Origin: Cellvibrio sp. UBA7671
GTDB lineage: Bacteria > Pseudomonadota > Gammaproteobacteria > Pseudomonadales > Cellvibrionaceae
Direction: 5' to 3'
NCBI GenBank assembly: GCA_002483145.1
Contig: DLHJ01000003.1
Location: forward strand, 310,001 to 374,000
Length of the DNA stretch: 64,000 nt
Part shown: piece by piece, positions 17,504-25,642 of the stretch
How positions within the stretch are numbered: position 1 is the stretch's first letter
How the letters are laid out: every line of letters starts with the position of its first letter
Notes under the pieces: generated by a model
What the model saw: only the letters and a program-made list of their open reading frames with translations
Database searches by the model: none
What the model was told of the DNA's origin: nothing
Program-made: the position numbers and the translations under genes

Positions 17504-18112
17504 TTAATTCACATCTTGGCAATTTTTAGCGAGCGCATGCCGATATTCATTACCGCTTAACTTACAACTACTACGTGCATACATCATCGCACCCTCAGCG
17601 GTTGCCCGGCAATCTGATGGCGACACCCCCATAGATACTGAAACAGTCGCTCGATCTTTTATATTAAAGCTAAAATCATATACACCTGAGGAACACGCAG
17701 TTGATAACACCATACTGTATCTGCCAATAGCAGCATTTTCACATCGTTCTACAGCCAACGTAATTTCAGCAGGAAACTCCTTACAAAACTTCACATGCGC
17801 CTCTCGCTCAATTTCTTCTACAGTTTTGATTGGTGGGGCTGGTGGTGCTGGCACGGGTGGAGCTGGTGGCGGTGGCGGTGGCGGTGGCGTCGCATCAGGC
17901 ACCCAATTACATTGCTGTGTTGGTTTACACACTCGCTCCCAATAGTATGTCCTATCAATCATGGCGCAAGATTCACCCATCTTACAAACCCAAGCAGCAT
18001 TGACAGGCATCACCGTGAGAACAATTGATAAGGGGAGCAAGCACAAAGCGCCTCTTATTAGAAAAAAGACATACTGTCTGTACTTTGGATAAGGCCTAAA
18101 TTTAACTTCCAT
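17504..18112 (-). CDS. Hypothetical exported protein with proline-rich linker
   Basis: A 202-residue protein of unknown function. A long N-terminal hydrophobic region ends in VNAAWVC, consistent with a signal peptide. A short Cys-rich domain (CKMGESC, CKPTQQC) is joined by about 22 residues of almost pure Pro/Ala to a second small domain with five Cys. All-paired disulfides suggest a periplasmic or surface location. The start at ATG 18112 is preceded by GGAG at good spacing; a GTG lies two codons upstream. It is 52 bases from the next hypothetical gene on the same strand, so the two may be one transcript. Confidence 0.6.
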   Translation of the reverse strand: MEVKFRPYPKYRQYVFFLIRGALCLLPLSIVLTVMPVNAAWVCKMGESCAMIDRTYYWERVCKPTQQCNWVPDATPPPPPPPPAPPVPAPPAPPIKTVEEIEREAHVKFCKEFPAEITLAVERCENAAIGRYSMVLSTACSSGVYDFSFNIKDRATVSVSMGVSPSDCRATAEGAMMYARSSCKLSGNEYRHALAKNCQDVN

Positions 18113-18433
18113 TTTCACACTCCATTTGTGTATGTAATCGTTTACCTAACCTAGGCGCAGGCATCCTACCCCCCCCCATTCCATATGGTCAACATGCCTA
18201 TTTGCTTAATTTATCCTGCTTTTGAAATGCATCACCGAATGGTAATTCAGCGCCGATGTCCTACATAAAAATGGCCACTTGCCACTAGACAGATCAGATA
18301 CTTGCCCAGTGATGAGCTATGTGGATATAGCACAATAGGGTTGATCGATACGCTAGTTTCACTGGAACACTGCCCCCTATCCGCCTACAATTCCCACCTT
18401 TGCCGTTACTTGGTCAACTGCGACCTGAGAGCC
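18113..18433. other. Divergent intergenic region before the DnaT-like gene
   Basis: A 321-base gap between divergently read genes, expected to carry both promoters. It includes a run of nine C near 18171. The reading frame of the DnaT-like gene stays open back to 18302, but that extension does not look like part of a domain. No RNA gene or strong hairpin is visible. Confidence 0.4.
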
Positions 18434-19606
18434 ATGAGTTCATCGCTGATTCCCGAACGCCCGCTGCTGATTTCCCCTTCCCTCGCCGCCACTATCGGGC
18501 TGGAGGAGGCGTGTATGTTGTCGATTTTGGGCGATATGGCGACCTATTTACCGCTTGTAGCGTCCAACGGGCGCGAGTGGCTGGATTTGGATGAAACCTG
18601 GGTCAGCCGCGCTATGCCGTTTTGGACGGATTACGATGTGCAGCGAATCAGCCGCAACCTCAAGGATAAGGGCATCATTGTGCTGGCGTCCGCACCCTAT
18701 GTAGAAAGCCGCCGCCTGACGCTGGCGTTTGATGAAGTAGGCCGAGGCAGCAGCGATGCAGTGGTTGCGACACCCGCGATCAATACCGGTGCTAATTTGA
18801 TCGCACCCTACTGGCAGCCGGATCAGGAATTGCTGCGGCAGATCGCCCAGCACAATATCCCGGCGGAATTTGTCCGTCAGCAGGTGCCGGAGTTTGTGAC
18901 TTACTGGCGCGAGCGCGGCGAGACCAGTCACTCATGGGGTGCAAAGTTTTTAAAAGATGTGCTGCACAAATGGCGCAGCCATGAAACACAAATCGCCCGC
19001 CAAAAGCGCGAAGAGAGCGAGCGACAAGTGCGCGAACGCGATACGGAATTTTTAAATCGCGATTTGGAAACAGCAATGCACAGCCAGTGGCGGCCGAGCA
19101 AAGACGCGCTTGAAGTACTGGTGAAACACGCCAACATCAGCCTCGCGTTTGTGGAGGATTCCATCCCGGAATTTGTGGTCTATTGGCAAGAGCGCGGCGA
19201 CGTTGGCCGCACCTGGAACAGCAAATTTATCCAGCACGTTAAACGCCAGTGGATGCGCTACAACTCGGCACTGGAGCACGACACCGAACCCAAACGCATT
19301 CCCGACAATTGGCAGCCGGGCAAAGATGTTTACGATGTACTCAAGCTCGCCAATATCGATTTAAAATTTGCGCAACAGCAAGTGACCGAATTCGTTTTAT
19401 TCTGGCGCGATAGCAACCAGGTTTATGCAAGCTGGAATACCAAATTTTTGCAGCATGTGAAATATCACTGGGCCAAACAACACGCATTAACAACCGTCAA
19501 TTCGCAGCAGGTTAATCATGCAGGACAGCAACTCCCTCATTCAACAGGTCGCACAAGAGATAGCAGCCTCGCAGAACAACTCAACGACCGCAGCTGGGCA
19601 AGCTGA
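18434..19606 (+). CDS. DnaT-like primosomal protein with three DnaT-type domains
   Basis: A 390-residue protein. The N-terminal 110 residues look like the winged-helix-type domain found in DnaT and phage replication proteins (ISPSLAATIGLEEACML, YDVQRISRNLKDKG). Three copies of a roughly 54-residue DnaT C-terminal module follow at about 127-180, 219-273 and 293-346. Each begins W-x-P, has an EFV-x-(Y/F)W core and ends (S/T)W-x-x-KF(L/I)-x-x-V-x-x-x-W. A charged helix separates copies 1 and 2. Normal DnaT has one copy. It overlaps the lambda-P-like gene by 89 bases, so both likely act in DnaB helicase loading or replication restart. The ATG at 18434 was chosen because conserved sequence begins there. 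Confidence 0.78.
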   Translation: MSSSLIPERPLLISPSLAATIGLEEACMLSILGDMATYLPLVASNGREWLDLDETWVSRAMPFWTDYDVQRISRNLKDKGIIVLASAPYVESRRLTLAFDEVGRGSSDAVVATPAINTGANLIAPYWQPDQELLRQIAQHNIPAEFVRQQVPEFVTYWRERGETSHSWGAKFLKDVLHKWRSHETQIARQKREESERQVRERDTEFLNRDLETAMHSQWRPSKDALEVLVKHANISLAFVEDSIPEFVVYWQERGDVGRTWNSKFIQHVKRQWMRYNSALEHDTEPKRIPDNWQPGKDVYDVLKLANIDLKFAQQQVTEFVLFWRDSNQVYASWNTKFLQHVKYHWAKQHALTTVNSQQVNHAGQQLPHSTGRTRDSSLAEQLNDRSWAS

Positions 19607-20204
19607 TTCAACGCAATCACAACGCGAGCAGCCTGCGCCGGGCGAAGGCCATATCGATGCGATCAATCAGGTGTTTGCGTTGTTTCGCATCAACTATCAC
19701 AACCAGTATTACGCGGCATTTAAAGATAATGAACTGCTCAATCAGGCGCGCCGCCTCTGGTTGAATTCACTCGCGCAATTTGCGCCGGAAACAATTTTGC
19801 GCGGTGCGCGCAAAGTGATTGAAGAGTCAGAGTATTTACCCACGTTGCACCGTATGATTCGCGCCTGCCAAGGCGAACCAGGCAAATTCGGTTTGGTCGA
19901 TGCACATCAAGCTTATGTAGAAGCCTGCCGCGCACCCAGCCCTAAAGCGGCCTATGCATGGAGCCACCCGGCGGTGTATCACGCTGGCTGTGCGAGTGAT
20001 TGGTATTTTTTAACCACCAACGCCGAAAAAGTCGCCTTCCCGATTTTTGAGCGACACTATTTAAAACTGTGTGAGCAGGTAATGAATGGCGCTACCTTGC
20101 CAGCACCGAATGTACCAGCACTGCCTGAGACAATTGAAAGACCGCTCAGCAAAGAAGAAAACGCAAAACGTATGGAAGAGTTGCGCAAACAACTCGATTT
20201 GTAA
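19518..20204 (+). CDS. Replication protein P-like helicase loader
   Basis: A 228-residue protein resembling phage lambda replication protein P. After a polar N-terminal tail, a helical core (INQVFALFRINYHNQYYAAF, EYLPTLHRMIRAC) matches the family as I know it. Lambda P recruits and loads DnaB helicase at the origin. Here the gene overlaps the end of the triple-DnaT gene, and no capsid, integrase or lysis genes are nearby. A domesticated phage-type helicase-loading pair is therefore more likely than a prophage. A function in the host is inferred. Confidence 0.72.
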   Translation: MQDSNSLIQQVAQEIAASQNNSTTAAGQADSTQSQREQPAPGEGHIDAINQVFALFRINYHNQYYAAFKDNELLNQARRLWLNSLAQFAPETILRGARKVIEESEYLPTLHRMIRACQGEPGKFGLVDAHQAYVEACRAPSPKAAYAWSHPAVYHAGCASDWYFLTTNAEKVAFPIFERHYLKLCEQVMNGATLPAPNVPALPETIERPLSKEENAKRMEELRKQLDL

Positions 20205-20246
20205 CTCACCCGATATTTTATTGTTAATTTTTGGATAACCCGTTTT

Positions 20247-21041
20247 ATGAACAAGAACGCTTCGCAGTGGCTACTGGGCTTTTTACTGGTCGCCTTTCCA
20301 CTCGCCACTTTGGTCTTGGTACTCGCGCTGGCGAGCATCCCTGCACAACAGCTTTTTATGGATCAGGATGAACTCACCAGCAGCACCCTGCTACCCGACT
20401 TCGCCGCGATCGAACAAACACCCGAGCGCAAAGCGCAATTCCTGGACATGCTGCGCCCGATGATCGCGGAAAAAAATGCAAAATTATTAAAATCCCGTGA
20501 ACGTTTATTAAAAATAAAAGCCGAATGGGATGCGTCGCAAACTATCTCCGGGGTGAATAAACGCAACCTCGAAAAACTGCGTGAGAAATTTCACGTGACT
20601 TATGAAACCTACCCGGATGACGCCAAAGCCGTGGAGATTTTATTGCTGCGTGTGGATGTCATTCCACCGGCAATGGTGATGGCGCAGGCGGCGGTAGAAT
20701 CCGGCTGGGGCACCTCACGCTTTGCTGAAGAGGCGCACAATTTGTTTGGCCACTGGTGCTACAAGCCCGGCTGCGGCATAGTCCCCAGCAAGCGCCCCGC
20801 TGGCGCCAAACACGAAGTTAAGAAATTTAACAATGTGGAAGAGTCGATTACGGCATACTTCAACAATATCAACACCCATAACGCCTATCGCCCCTGGCGG
20901 CAGCTGCGCGCGCAGTTACGCGATGCACCGCAACAATTTACCGGCAGTGCGATGGTGGCCGAATTGGGTAAGTACTCCGGGCGCGGCAGTGCCTATATTC
21001 ATGAATTGCGCACCGTTATTCGCAGTAACAATCTGGAATAA
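20247..21041 (+). CDS. Bax-like glucosaminidase domain protein
   Basis: A 264-residue membrane-anchored protein. One N-terminal membrane segment (about 9-32) precedes a helical linker and a glucosaminidase domain (about 115-260) with AQAAVESGWGTSRFA carrying the catalytic Glu, then NLFGHWCYKPGCG and FNNVEESITAYFNNINTH. Length and order match E. coli Bax. Enzymes of this fold cleave the N-acetylglucosamine bond in peptidoglycan. It would act on the periplasmic face of the inner membrane. It lies 42 bases after the P-like gene on the same strand, probably by position only. Confidence 0.85.
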   Translation: MNKNASQWLLGFLLVAFPLATLVLVLALASIPAQQLFMDQDELTSSTLLPDFAAIEQTPERKAQFLDMLRPMIAEKNAKLLKSRERLLKIKAEWDASQTISGVNKRNLEKLREKFHVTYETYPDDAKAVEILLLRVDVIPPAMVMAQAAVESGWGTSRFAEEAHNLFGHWCYKPGCGIVPSKRPAGAKHEVKKFNNVEESITAYFNNINTHNAYRPWRQLRAQLRDAPQQFTGSAMVAELGKYSGRGSAYIHELRTVIRSNNLE

Positions 21042-21094
21042 TGTGCAGCCAAACCGCTAATAATCACTACAACATCACACAGCAAGGAATACTT

Positions 21095-21655
21095 ATGTGT
21101 AAACGATTGGCACTAGTTATCAGCGCAATAAGCGGCCTCGCCAGCTTGGGCGCGCAGGCCGATGTCCCAGTGGCATTTCACCTGTCGGGGCAAGGGGTTT
21201 ATACCCAAGTCAAAGCATCGAGCGAAAAACTTTCGCCCTCATTGTTCCAGCTTAAAGCGGATGTCGAATTTACCGATGGATTGCTGGATGGTATCGGCTT
21301 ACAAGGCATGGTCGCGGCACCCATGAGTGATGACAAAGCCAATGAGTTAACGCTGGAAATCGCTCAGCAGAGCGGGATCTATCTAACGCTGACCAACCCT
21401 GATACACAGCCAGAAGATTTGAAAGTGAGTATTTTGCTCGGTTATGCATCGACCGAGATCGAAACTTACTTGCCGGCTTTAGGGGAAAGCGGGCGTAACA
21501 AAGATACCTTTTCTGACTTCAGTTATGGCATCTCCTTGCAGGATCAGGTCATAGAAGGCAAACCTTTCTACTGGACGCTCGATTACCTGCGCTACTACAA
21601 CGATGACAATTTACGTGTTGATGGCCTCGGCCTGGGAGTTACCTATGCGTTCTAA
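21095..21655 (+). CDS. Hypothetical exported, probable outer-membrane beta-barrel protein
   Basis: A 186-residue exported protein with a signal peptide (cleavage after AQA near residue 20), followed by alternating short beta strands and a final VTYAF that fits a barrel C-terminus. I do not recognise a named family. ATG 21095 is supported by AAGGA eight bases upstream. The next gene overlaps its end by 11 bases, so the two are coupled. Confidence 0.65.
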   Translation: MCKRLALVISAISGLASLGAQADVPVAFHLSGQGVYTQVKASSEKLSPSLFQLKADVEFTDGLLDGIGLQGMVAAPMSDDKANELTLEIAQQSGIYLTLTNPDTQPEDLKVSILLGYASTEIETYLPALGESGRNKDTFSDFSYGISLQDQVIEGKPFYWTLDYLRYYNDDNLRVDGLGLGVTYAF

Positions 21656-22952
21656 AGGAATACATTTATCACTCGCCCTGTTAGTAAGCATGGGCGCATT
21701 CAGCTTAAGCGGTTGCGGCGGCGGTGATGGCGACAGCGCACGTGTTGCGCAAACGGTTGATGCGAGTAAAAACGGCGTAACTGAAATAAAAATCACCGAA
21801 AACCTCGGCTATGTTCATTTCAAAAGTTTTTATCAATTCGAACTAATTGGTGTGGATAAAGATGGGAAAGAAATCAATCTAACCAAAAAAGCCACCTGGA
21901 AAATAACGGATTCCGACGTAGAAAATATCGGCAAGATTAAAGACGGCTATTTTACTGCCGCCGGAGTTAAAGGTAATTTCACATTAGTTGCCGAGTATGC
22001 AGGCCTGAAAGCTACACCTAAAGACATTACCGTATCCGATGCAAATCTTACAAGTGTAGCCATAGAGACCACGTCCAATGTAGTTAATGAATGCCAGAAT
22101 CTTACGCTTGTAGCAAAGGCAACGTTTGACGAAACATTGGTTCTGCCCTATGCAATTACTTGGAAAGTTGTCAGCGGTGCCAATCTAGGGAGTTTCAAAG
22201 ACGCCACCAAAGGAATACTAAGCACTATTAACAGCGGCACAATTACATTGGTTGCCACTGGCATTGACAACAACAACAAAGAAATACCATCACCCCAGTT
22301 CAACGTTACTGTCGACGACGGATTAGCGACAATCGTAGTCGCAACGACTCCTGCAGTGACTGAACTCCGCGATGGGGAAACTGCAACCGTTAAGGTCAGT
22401 GGTATTTACACAGATCCGGCAAACCCAATAGATATCACTGATAACTCCACGATTACTGCATCTCCTAGCGATCTACTGCTAATCGAGGGCACCAAAATTA
22501 CTGCGCGAAATGGCATCGCCAACGGTAAAATTGTTACGCTTAAAGGTACTTGCGGAGGTGAAGAGGGCACAAAGAATTTGACCATTTCGGAACGCAGACT
22601 TAAATCTGTTGAAATTGAAAATGAAAATGGTGGCACTTCAAATTTATCTTTGTCGGAAGGTAGCAAATTGAATCTGAATCTTACTGCTACTTATATTGAT
22701 AACTCCACCAAAGATGATTACACGAATAACGTTGTATGGAAGATTGATGACCGCAACAACAACATTACTGACGATAGTAAAGTTACTATATCTTCGTCAG
22801 GTGAACTCAGTGTAAACACCGACCTTAACCTTACTACTGCCGCAATTATTTATGTAATTGCCGAAGTGCGCGATGGAAGCGGCAATGTCATTCTCAACCC
22901 TAGTGGCGAGAGGGTCGAAGACGAAATTAACATCACTATTAATCCCAACTAA
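21645..22952 (+). CDS. Ig-like repeat lipoprotein
   Basis: A 435-residue secreted lipoprotein. The signal ends SLSGCGGGDGDS with the lipobox Cys at about 22. The rest is four or so beta-sandwich repeats of about 90 residues (for example TWKITDSDVENIGKIKDG, TWKVVSGANLG, VWKIDDRNNN). This is the W-K-(I/V) pattern of BIG2-like immunoglobulin folds, rich in Asn, Thr and Val. Such proteins serve as surface adhesins or scaffold domains. It is coupled to the preceding barrel gene (11-base overlap) and ends at a strong terminator. Confidence 0.75.
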   Translation: MRSKGIHLSLALLVSMGAFSLSGCGGGDGDSARVAQTVDASKNGVTEIKITENLGYVHFKSFYQFELIGVDKDGKEINLTKKATWKITDSDVENIGKIKDGYFTAAGVKGNFTLVAEYAGLKATPKDITVSDANLTSVAIETTSNVVNECQNLTLVAKATFDETLVLPYAITWKVVSGANLGSFKDATKGILSTINSGTITLVATGIDNNNKEIPSPQFNVTVDDGLATIVVATTPAVTELRDGETATVKVSGIYTDPANPIDITDNSTITASPSDLLLIEGTKITARNGIANGKIVTLKGTCGGEEGTKNLTISERRLKSVEIENENGGTSNLSLSEGSKLNLNLTATYIDNSTKDDYTNNVVWKIDDRNNNITDDSKVTISSSGELSVNTDLNLTTAAIIYVIAEVRDGSGNVILNPSGERVEDEINITINPN

Positions 22953-22954
22953 AA

Positions 22955-22988
22955 AATAAGGGCGACTTTAAAGTCGCCCTTATTTTTT
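22955..22988 (+). terminator. Strong bidirectional terminator
   Basis: A 30-base perfect palindrome (15 bp each arm, starting aataagggcgacttt) begins two bases after the stop codon and is followed by a T-run. Confidence 0.9.
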
Positions 22989-23366
22989 CCTCAAACTTAC
23001 CGCTCTACCCACTGTTGACAACTCCTGCACCGCCCTCTATAAACACTCAACAAATCATCAATACGGTATTCTTCGCAAAAAATGTTGAATTCGGCGATTA
23101 ATTTAAGCACCTATAAAACAACAATTTCATGTGCAAAATTTAATTGCAAAAATTGAATGCGAGGGGAAAAAATAATCTCCTAAACTCACACCAACAATAA
23201 TAAATAGAAATATTTTTTCAGTTTTAAAACCTGCATCACACTTATAACAAGATCGGCCCATCAACCAACATTTAGCTATTTTTTTCGATCACATGCCAAT
23301 TCTGGTAGGGATTCGTCGTGCCAAAAAAATGGCTTACTTTATTGCAGTTCAACAAGGAGCTTAATT
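22989..23366. other. Long AT-rich leader before the CBM2-DUF1592 gene
   Basis: These 378 bases are AT-rich with many A and T tracts and hold no ORF I would call. They should contain the promoter of the CBM2-DUF1592 operon. The ribosome site AAGGAG at 23354-23359 precedes the GTG start by seven bases. The length leaves room for a controlled promoter, but I can name no specific operator. Confidence 0.4.
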
Positions 23367-25601
23367 GTGAATTTAAAAAGTTTATCGCTCTTATCAGCAG
23401 CGGGAATATTGATGACATACACCGTCAATGTAAACGCGCAGTGCGAAGTCAAATACTCTATCAACTCTAATTGGGGCAATGGTGCAACACTCAGCGTAGA
23501 TATCGTCAATTACGGCGCCCCAAAAACCACCTGGGAACTGGCGTGGAACTTTTCCAATGTAGAGAAAATTTCCCAACTATGGAATGGCGCCTACACCCAG
23601 ACTGGGCAATCGGTGCGCGTTAAAAATGCAGCATGGAATGGCAACATTAACACCAATCAATCGATTAACTTTGGTTTTAATCTATCCTTTCCCGGCGGCA
23701 CTACTCTAACCAAACCGACTGAGTTTTTGCTGAATGGTGTTAAATGCCTTGGAAAAACCAGTTCTAGCGCATCCAGCAATAAAAGCGCTAGCAGTATGAG
23801 CTCATCCAGTAGTATGAAATCATCAAGCTCAGTCATTTCCTCCAGCAGCCTGAAATCGTCCAGCTCAGTAATCTCCTCCAGCAGTATAAAATCTTCAAGC
23901 TCTGTTATTTTTTCTAGCAGCCGGAAGTCTTCCAGTTCTATATTGTCATCCAGTAGCAGTGTGCGATCTTCCAGTAGTATTTCTTCCAGCTCGTCATCCA
24001 TTCCGCCGCTGGCAAATTGCACGAACGAAATTACCTACGGGCCGCGTCTGCTGCGCGTGTTAACCCGCGCTGAGTACAGCAATAGTGTGCGCGACCTCAC
24101 CGGTGTAAACATCGCAACCGATTTACCTGGCAGTCTGGATTTTTTGTTGGCCAACACTTACGTCAACGGATTTGAAAACAACACACAGGAAATCATCAGT
24201 AAAGCTGTGCAACGAAATTTTGTGAGCCTGGCCAATCGAATTTCCAGCCGGGCCGCGGCGACCAACTTTTCGGGATTCCTGAATTGCTCCGGATTAACGG
24301 CGCAACAATGTGCTGACATATTCACACAAGAAAAGCTTACGAACATTTTCCGTCGCCCTGCTACCACGATAGAAATTCAGGAATACCGCTCCCTGTTTTC
24401 TGATGCCACTACCACTGAGCAGATTACTCAGGCTTTGCAATTGGCTTTAAGTACCGCGTTGTCCTCACCGCAATTTTTGTATCGTCAAGAAACCGGGATA
24501 GCGGTGAGCGATATTCGTGCTGGCAATACCGGCGCAACCTTACCCACGCAAACAATTGACAACGATAGTTATGTGCTGACGCCCTACGAATTGGCCTCGT
24601 TCCTCGCATTTACATTTACTGGGAGTACACCCGATGCAGAGTTACTCAGCGCAGCAAAAAATAGCGGATTGACAACAGATGCGGCGATTGAAACAGAAGT
24701 TAATCGTTTACTCAGCAAAACCAGCGCGCGCGCGCACTTTGGCAGGTTCGCGAGCCAGTGGCTGGAGGCGGGCGCAACCAATAACAACCTGTTCCCGGTG
24801 ACGGTTAGCGGTTTCAATCCCAAAGTTGATGAATCCATGCGTATGGAAATGCAGGAATATTTCAATCATATTGCGTTAGATGGAGCGGGACCATTTAGTA
24901 AATTATTGGCGAATAATTACGGCATAGTTAACGAAACCCTGGTGAATTTTTATGGCTTGGGTAGCGTCATCGTTAATCAGGACAAGTTCGTCAAAACCAA
25001 TTTTCCCAGCCATATTCGCCAAGGGGGCTTGTTGACCAGCGGGGCTTTTGTGGCCAGCAAAAGCTCAATGACTGAACCGTCGTCACCGGCTTTTGCACTG
25101 GCAATCCGCAACCGCCTGCTGTGCCAGAATGCCTACAGCTACAACTTACAGGACACGCCAGAGTGGCGAGACAACCCGTTCCTGCAAGTGGGATATGCCT
25201 ATCAAAATCTGGACGCCGGTAGCCGCCGACGCACCCACAACTTGGATGACATTCCCATTAATTCCGCAGGCGTCTTTACCGGAATTACCAGCCCTACCGA
25301 TGGAGCCAGTATTGCGTTTGCGAATGCCGAAGACCTTGCACAAAAAATCTCTACTCTGGATGCAGTTCGCTACTGCTTTGTCGAACACAATTTCCGCGCT
25401 GCGTTCGGCACGGGGACACAATATTTTGATCCAACCAAAGCAGGGGCAACAAGGTTATCAACTGCCGAACAATCTGATTATGCCTGTGAAAAAGATCGTC
25501 TGGACTACGCGCTAACCAGCAACGGCAATAACGTTCGCGCGCTGCTGAAACGTTTAGGCAGCTTGCACGCCGTGCGCTATCGCAAAGATCGCAGCCAATA
25601 A
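23367..25601 (+). CDS. CBM2 - polyserine linker - DUF1592-type secreted protein
   Basis: A 744-residue secreted protein. The signal peptide ends at NAQC. A family-2 carbohydrate-binding module (about 26-127) shows aromatic residues in SNWGNG, WELAWNF, LWNGAY and AAWNG, as in cellulose-binding CBM2. A Ser-rich linker (about 130-212) is built from 12-residue units. The remainder follows the planctomycete-type order DUF1587 (about 227), DUF1595 (about 325), DUF1592 (about 410), DUF1588 (about 545) and DUF1585 (C-terminus, GSLHAVRYR). No CxxCH haem motif is present, although cytochrome domains often accompany this set elsewhere. GTG start with AAGGAG. Cotranscribed with the DUF1552 gene. Probably a plant-cell-wall-bound redox or hydrolytic factor; the catalytic role is unknown. 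Confidence 0.85.
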   Translation: MNLKSLSLLSAAGILMTYTVNVNAQCEVKYSINSNWGNGATLSVDIVNYGAPKTTWELAWNFSNVEKISQLWNGAYTQTGQSVRVKNAAWNGNINTNQSINFGFNLSFPGGTTLTKPTEFLLNGVKCLGKTSSSASSNKSASSMSSSSSMKSSSSVISSSSLKSSSSVISSSSIKSSSSVIFSSSRKSSSSILSSSSSVRSSSSISSSSSSIPPLANCTNEITYGPRLLRVLTRAEYSNSVRDLTGVNIATDLPGSLDFLLANTYVNGFENNTQEIISKAVQRNFVSLANRISSRAAATNFSGFLNCSGLTAQQCADIFTQEKLTNIFRRPATTIEIQEYRSLFSDATTTEQITQALQLALSTALSSPQFLYRQETGIAVSDIRAGNTGATLPTQTIDNDSYVLTPYELASFLAFTFTGSTPDAELLSAAKNSGLTTDAAIETEVNRLLSKTSARAHFGRFASQWLEAGATNNNLFPVTVSGFNPKVDESMRMEMQEYFNHIALDGAGPFSKLLANNYGIVNETLVNFYGLGSVIVNQDKFVKTNFPSHIRQGGLLTSGAFVASKSSMTEPSSPAFALAIRNRLLCQNAYSYNLQDTPEWRDNPFLQVGYAYQNLDAGSRRRTHNLDDIPINSAGVFTGITSPTDGASIAFANAEDLAQKISTLDAVRYCFVEHNFRAAFGTGTQYFDPTKAGATRLSTAEQSDYACEKDRLDYALTSNGNNVRALLKRLGSLHAVRYRKDRSQ
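23814..23957 (+). repeat. 36-bp coding repeats of the polyserine linker
   Basis: About four successive 36-base units encode 12-residue blocks of the type xKSSSSVISSSS, diverging at synonymous sites and at the first codon. This is a linker between the cellulose-binding and catalytic parts, not an independent element. Confidence 0.75.
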
Positions 25602-25642
25602 TTTTCACACATTCACTTTGTGACTTAAGGAAGGTTTGAATC

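Noticed and set aside
18434-20204. Prophage remnant
   Set aside because: Only the DnaT-like and P-like genes look phage-related; there is no integrase, structural, lysis or att sequence nearby.
23814-24000. Regular 36-base repeats suggesting a CRISPR array
   Set aside because: They are continuous coding repeats of a polyserine linker with no spacers, in frame with a real protein.
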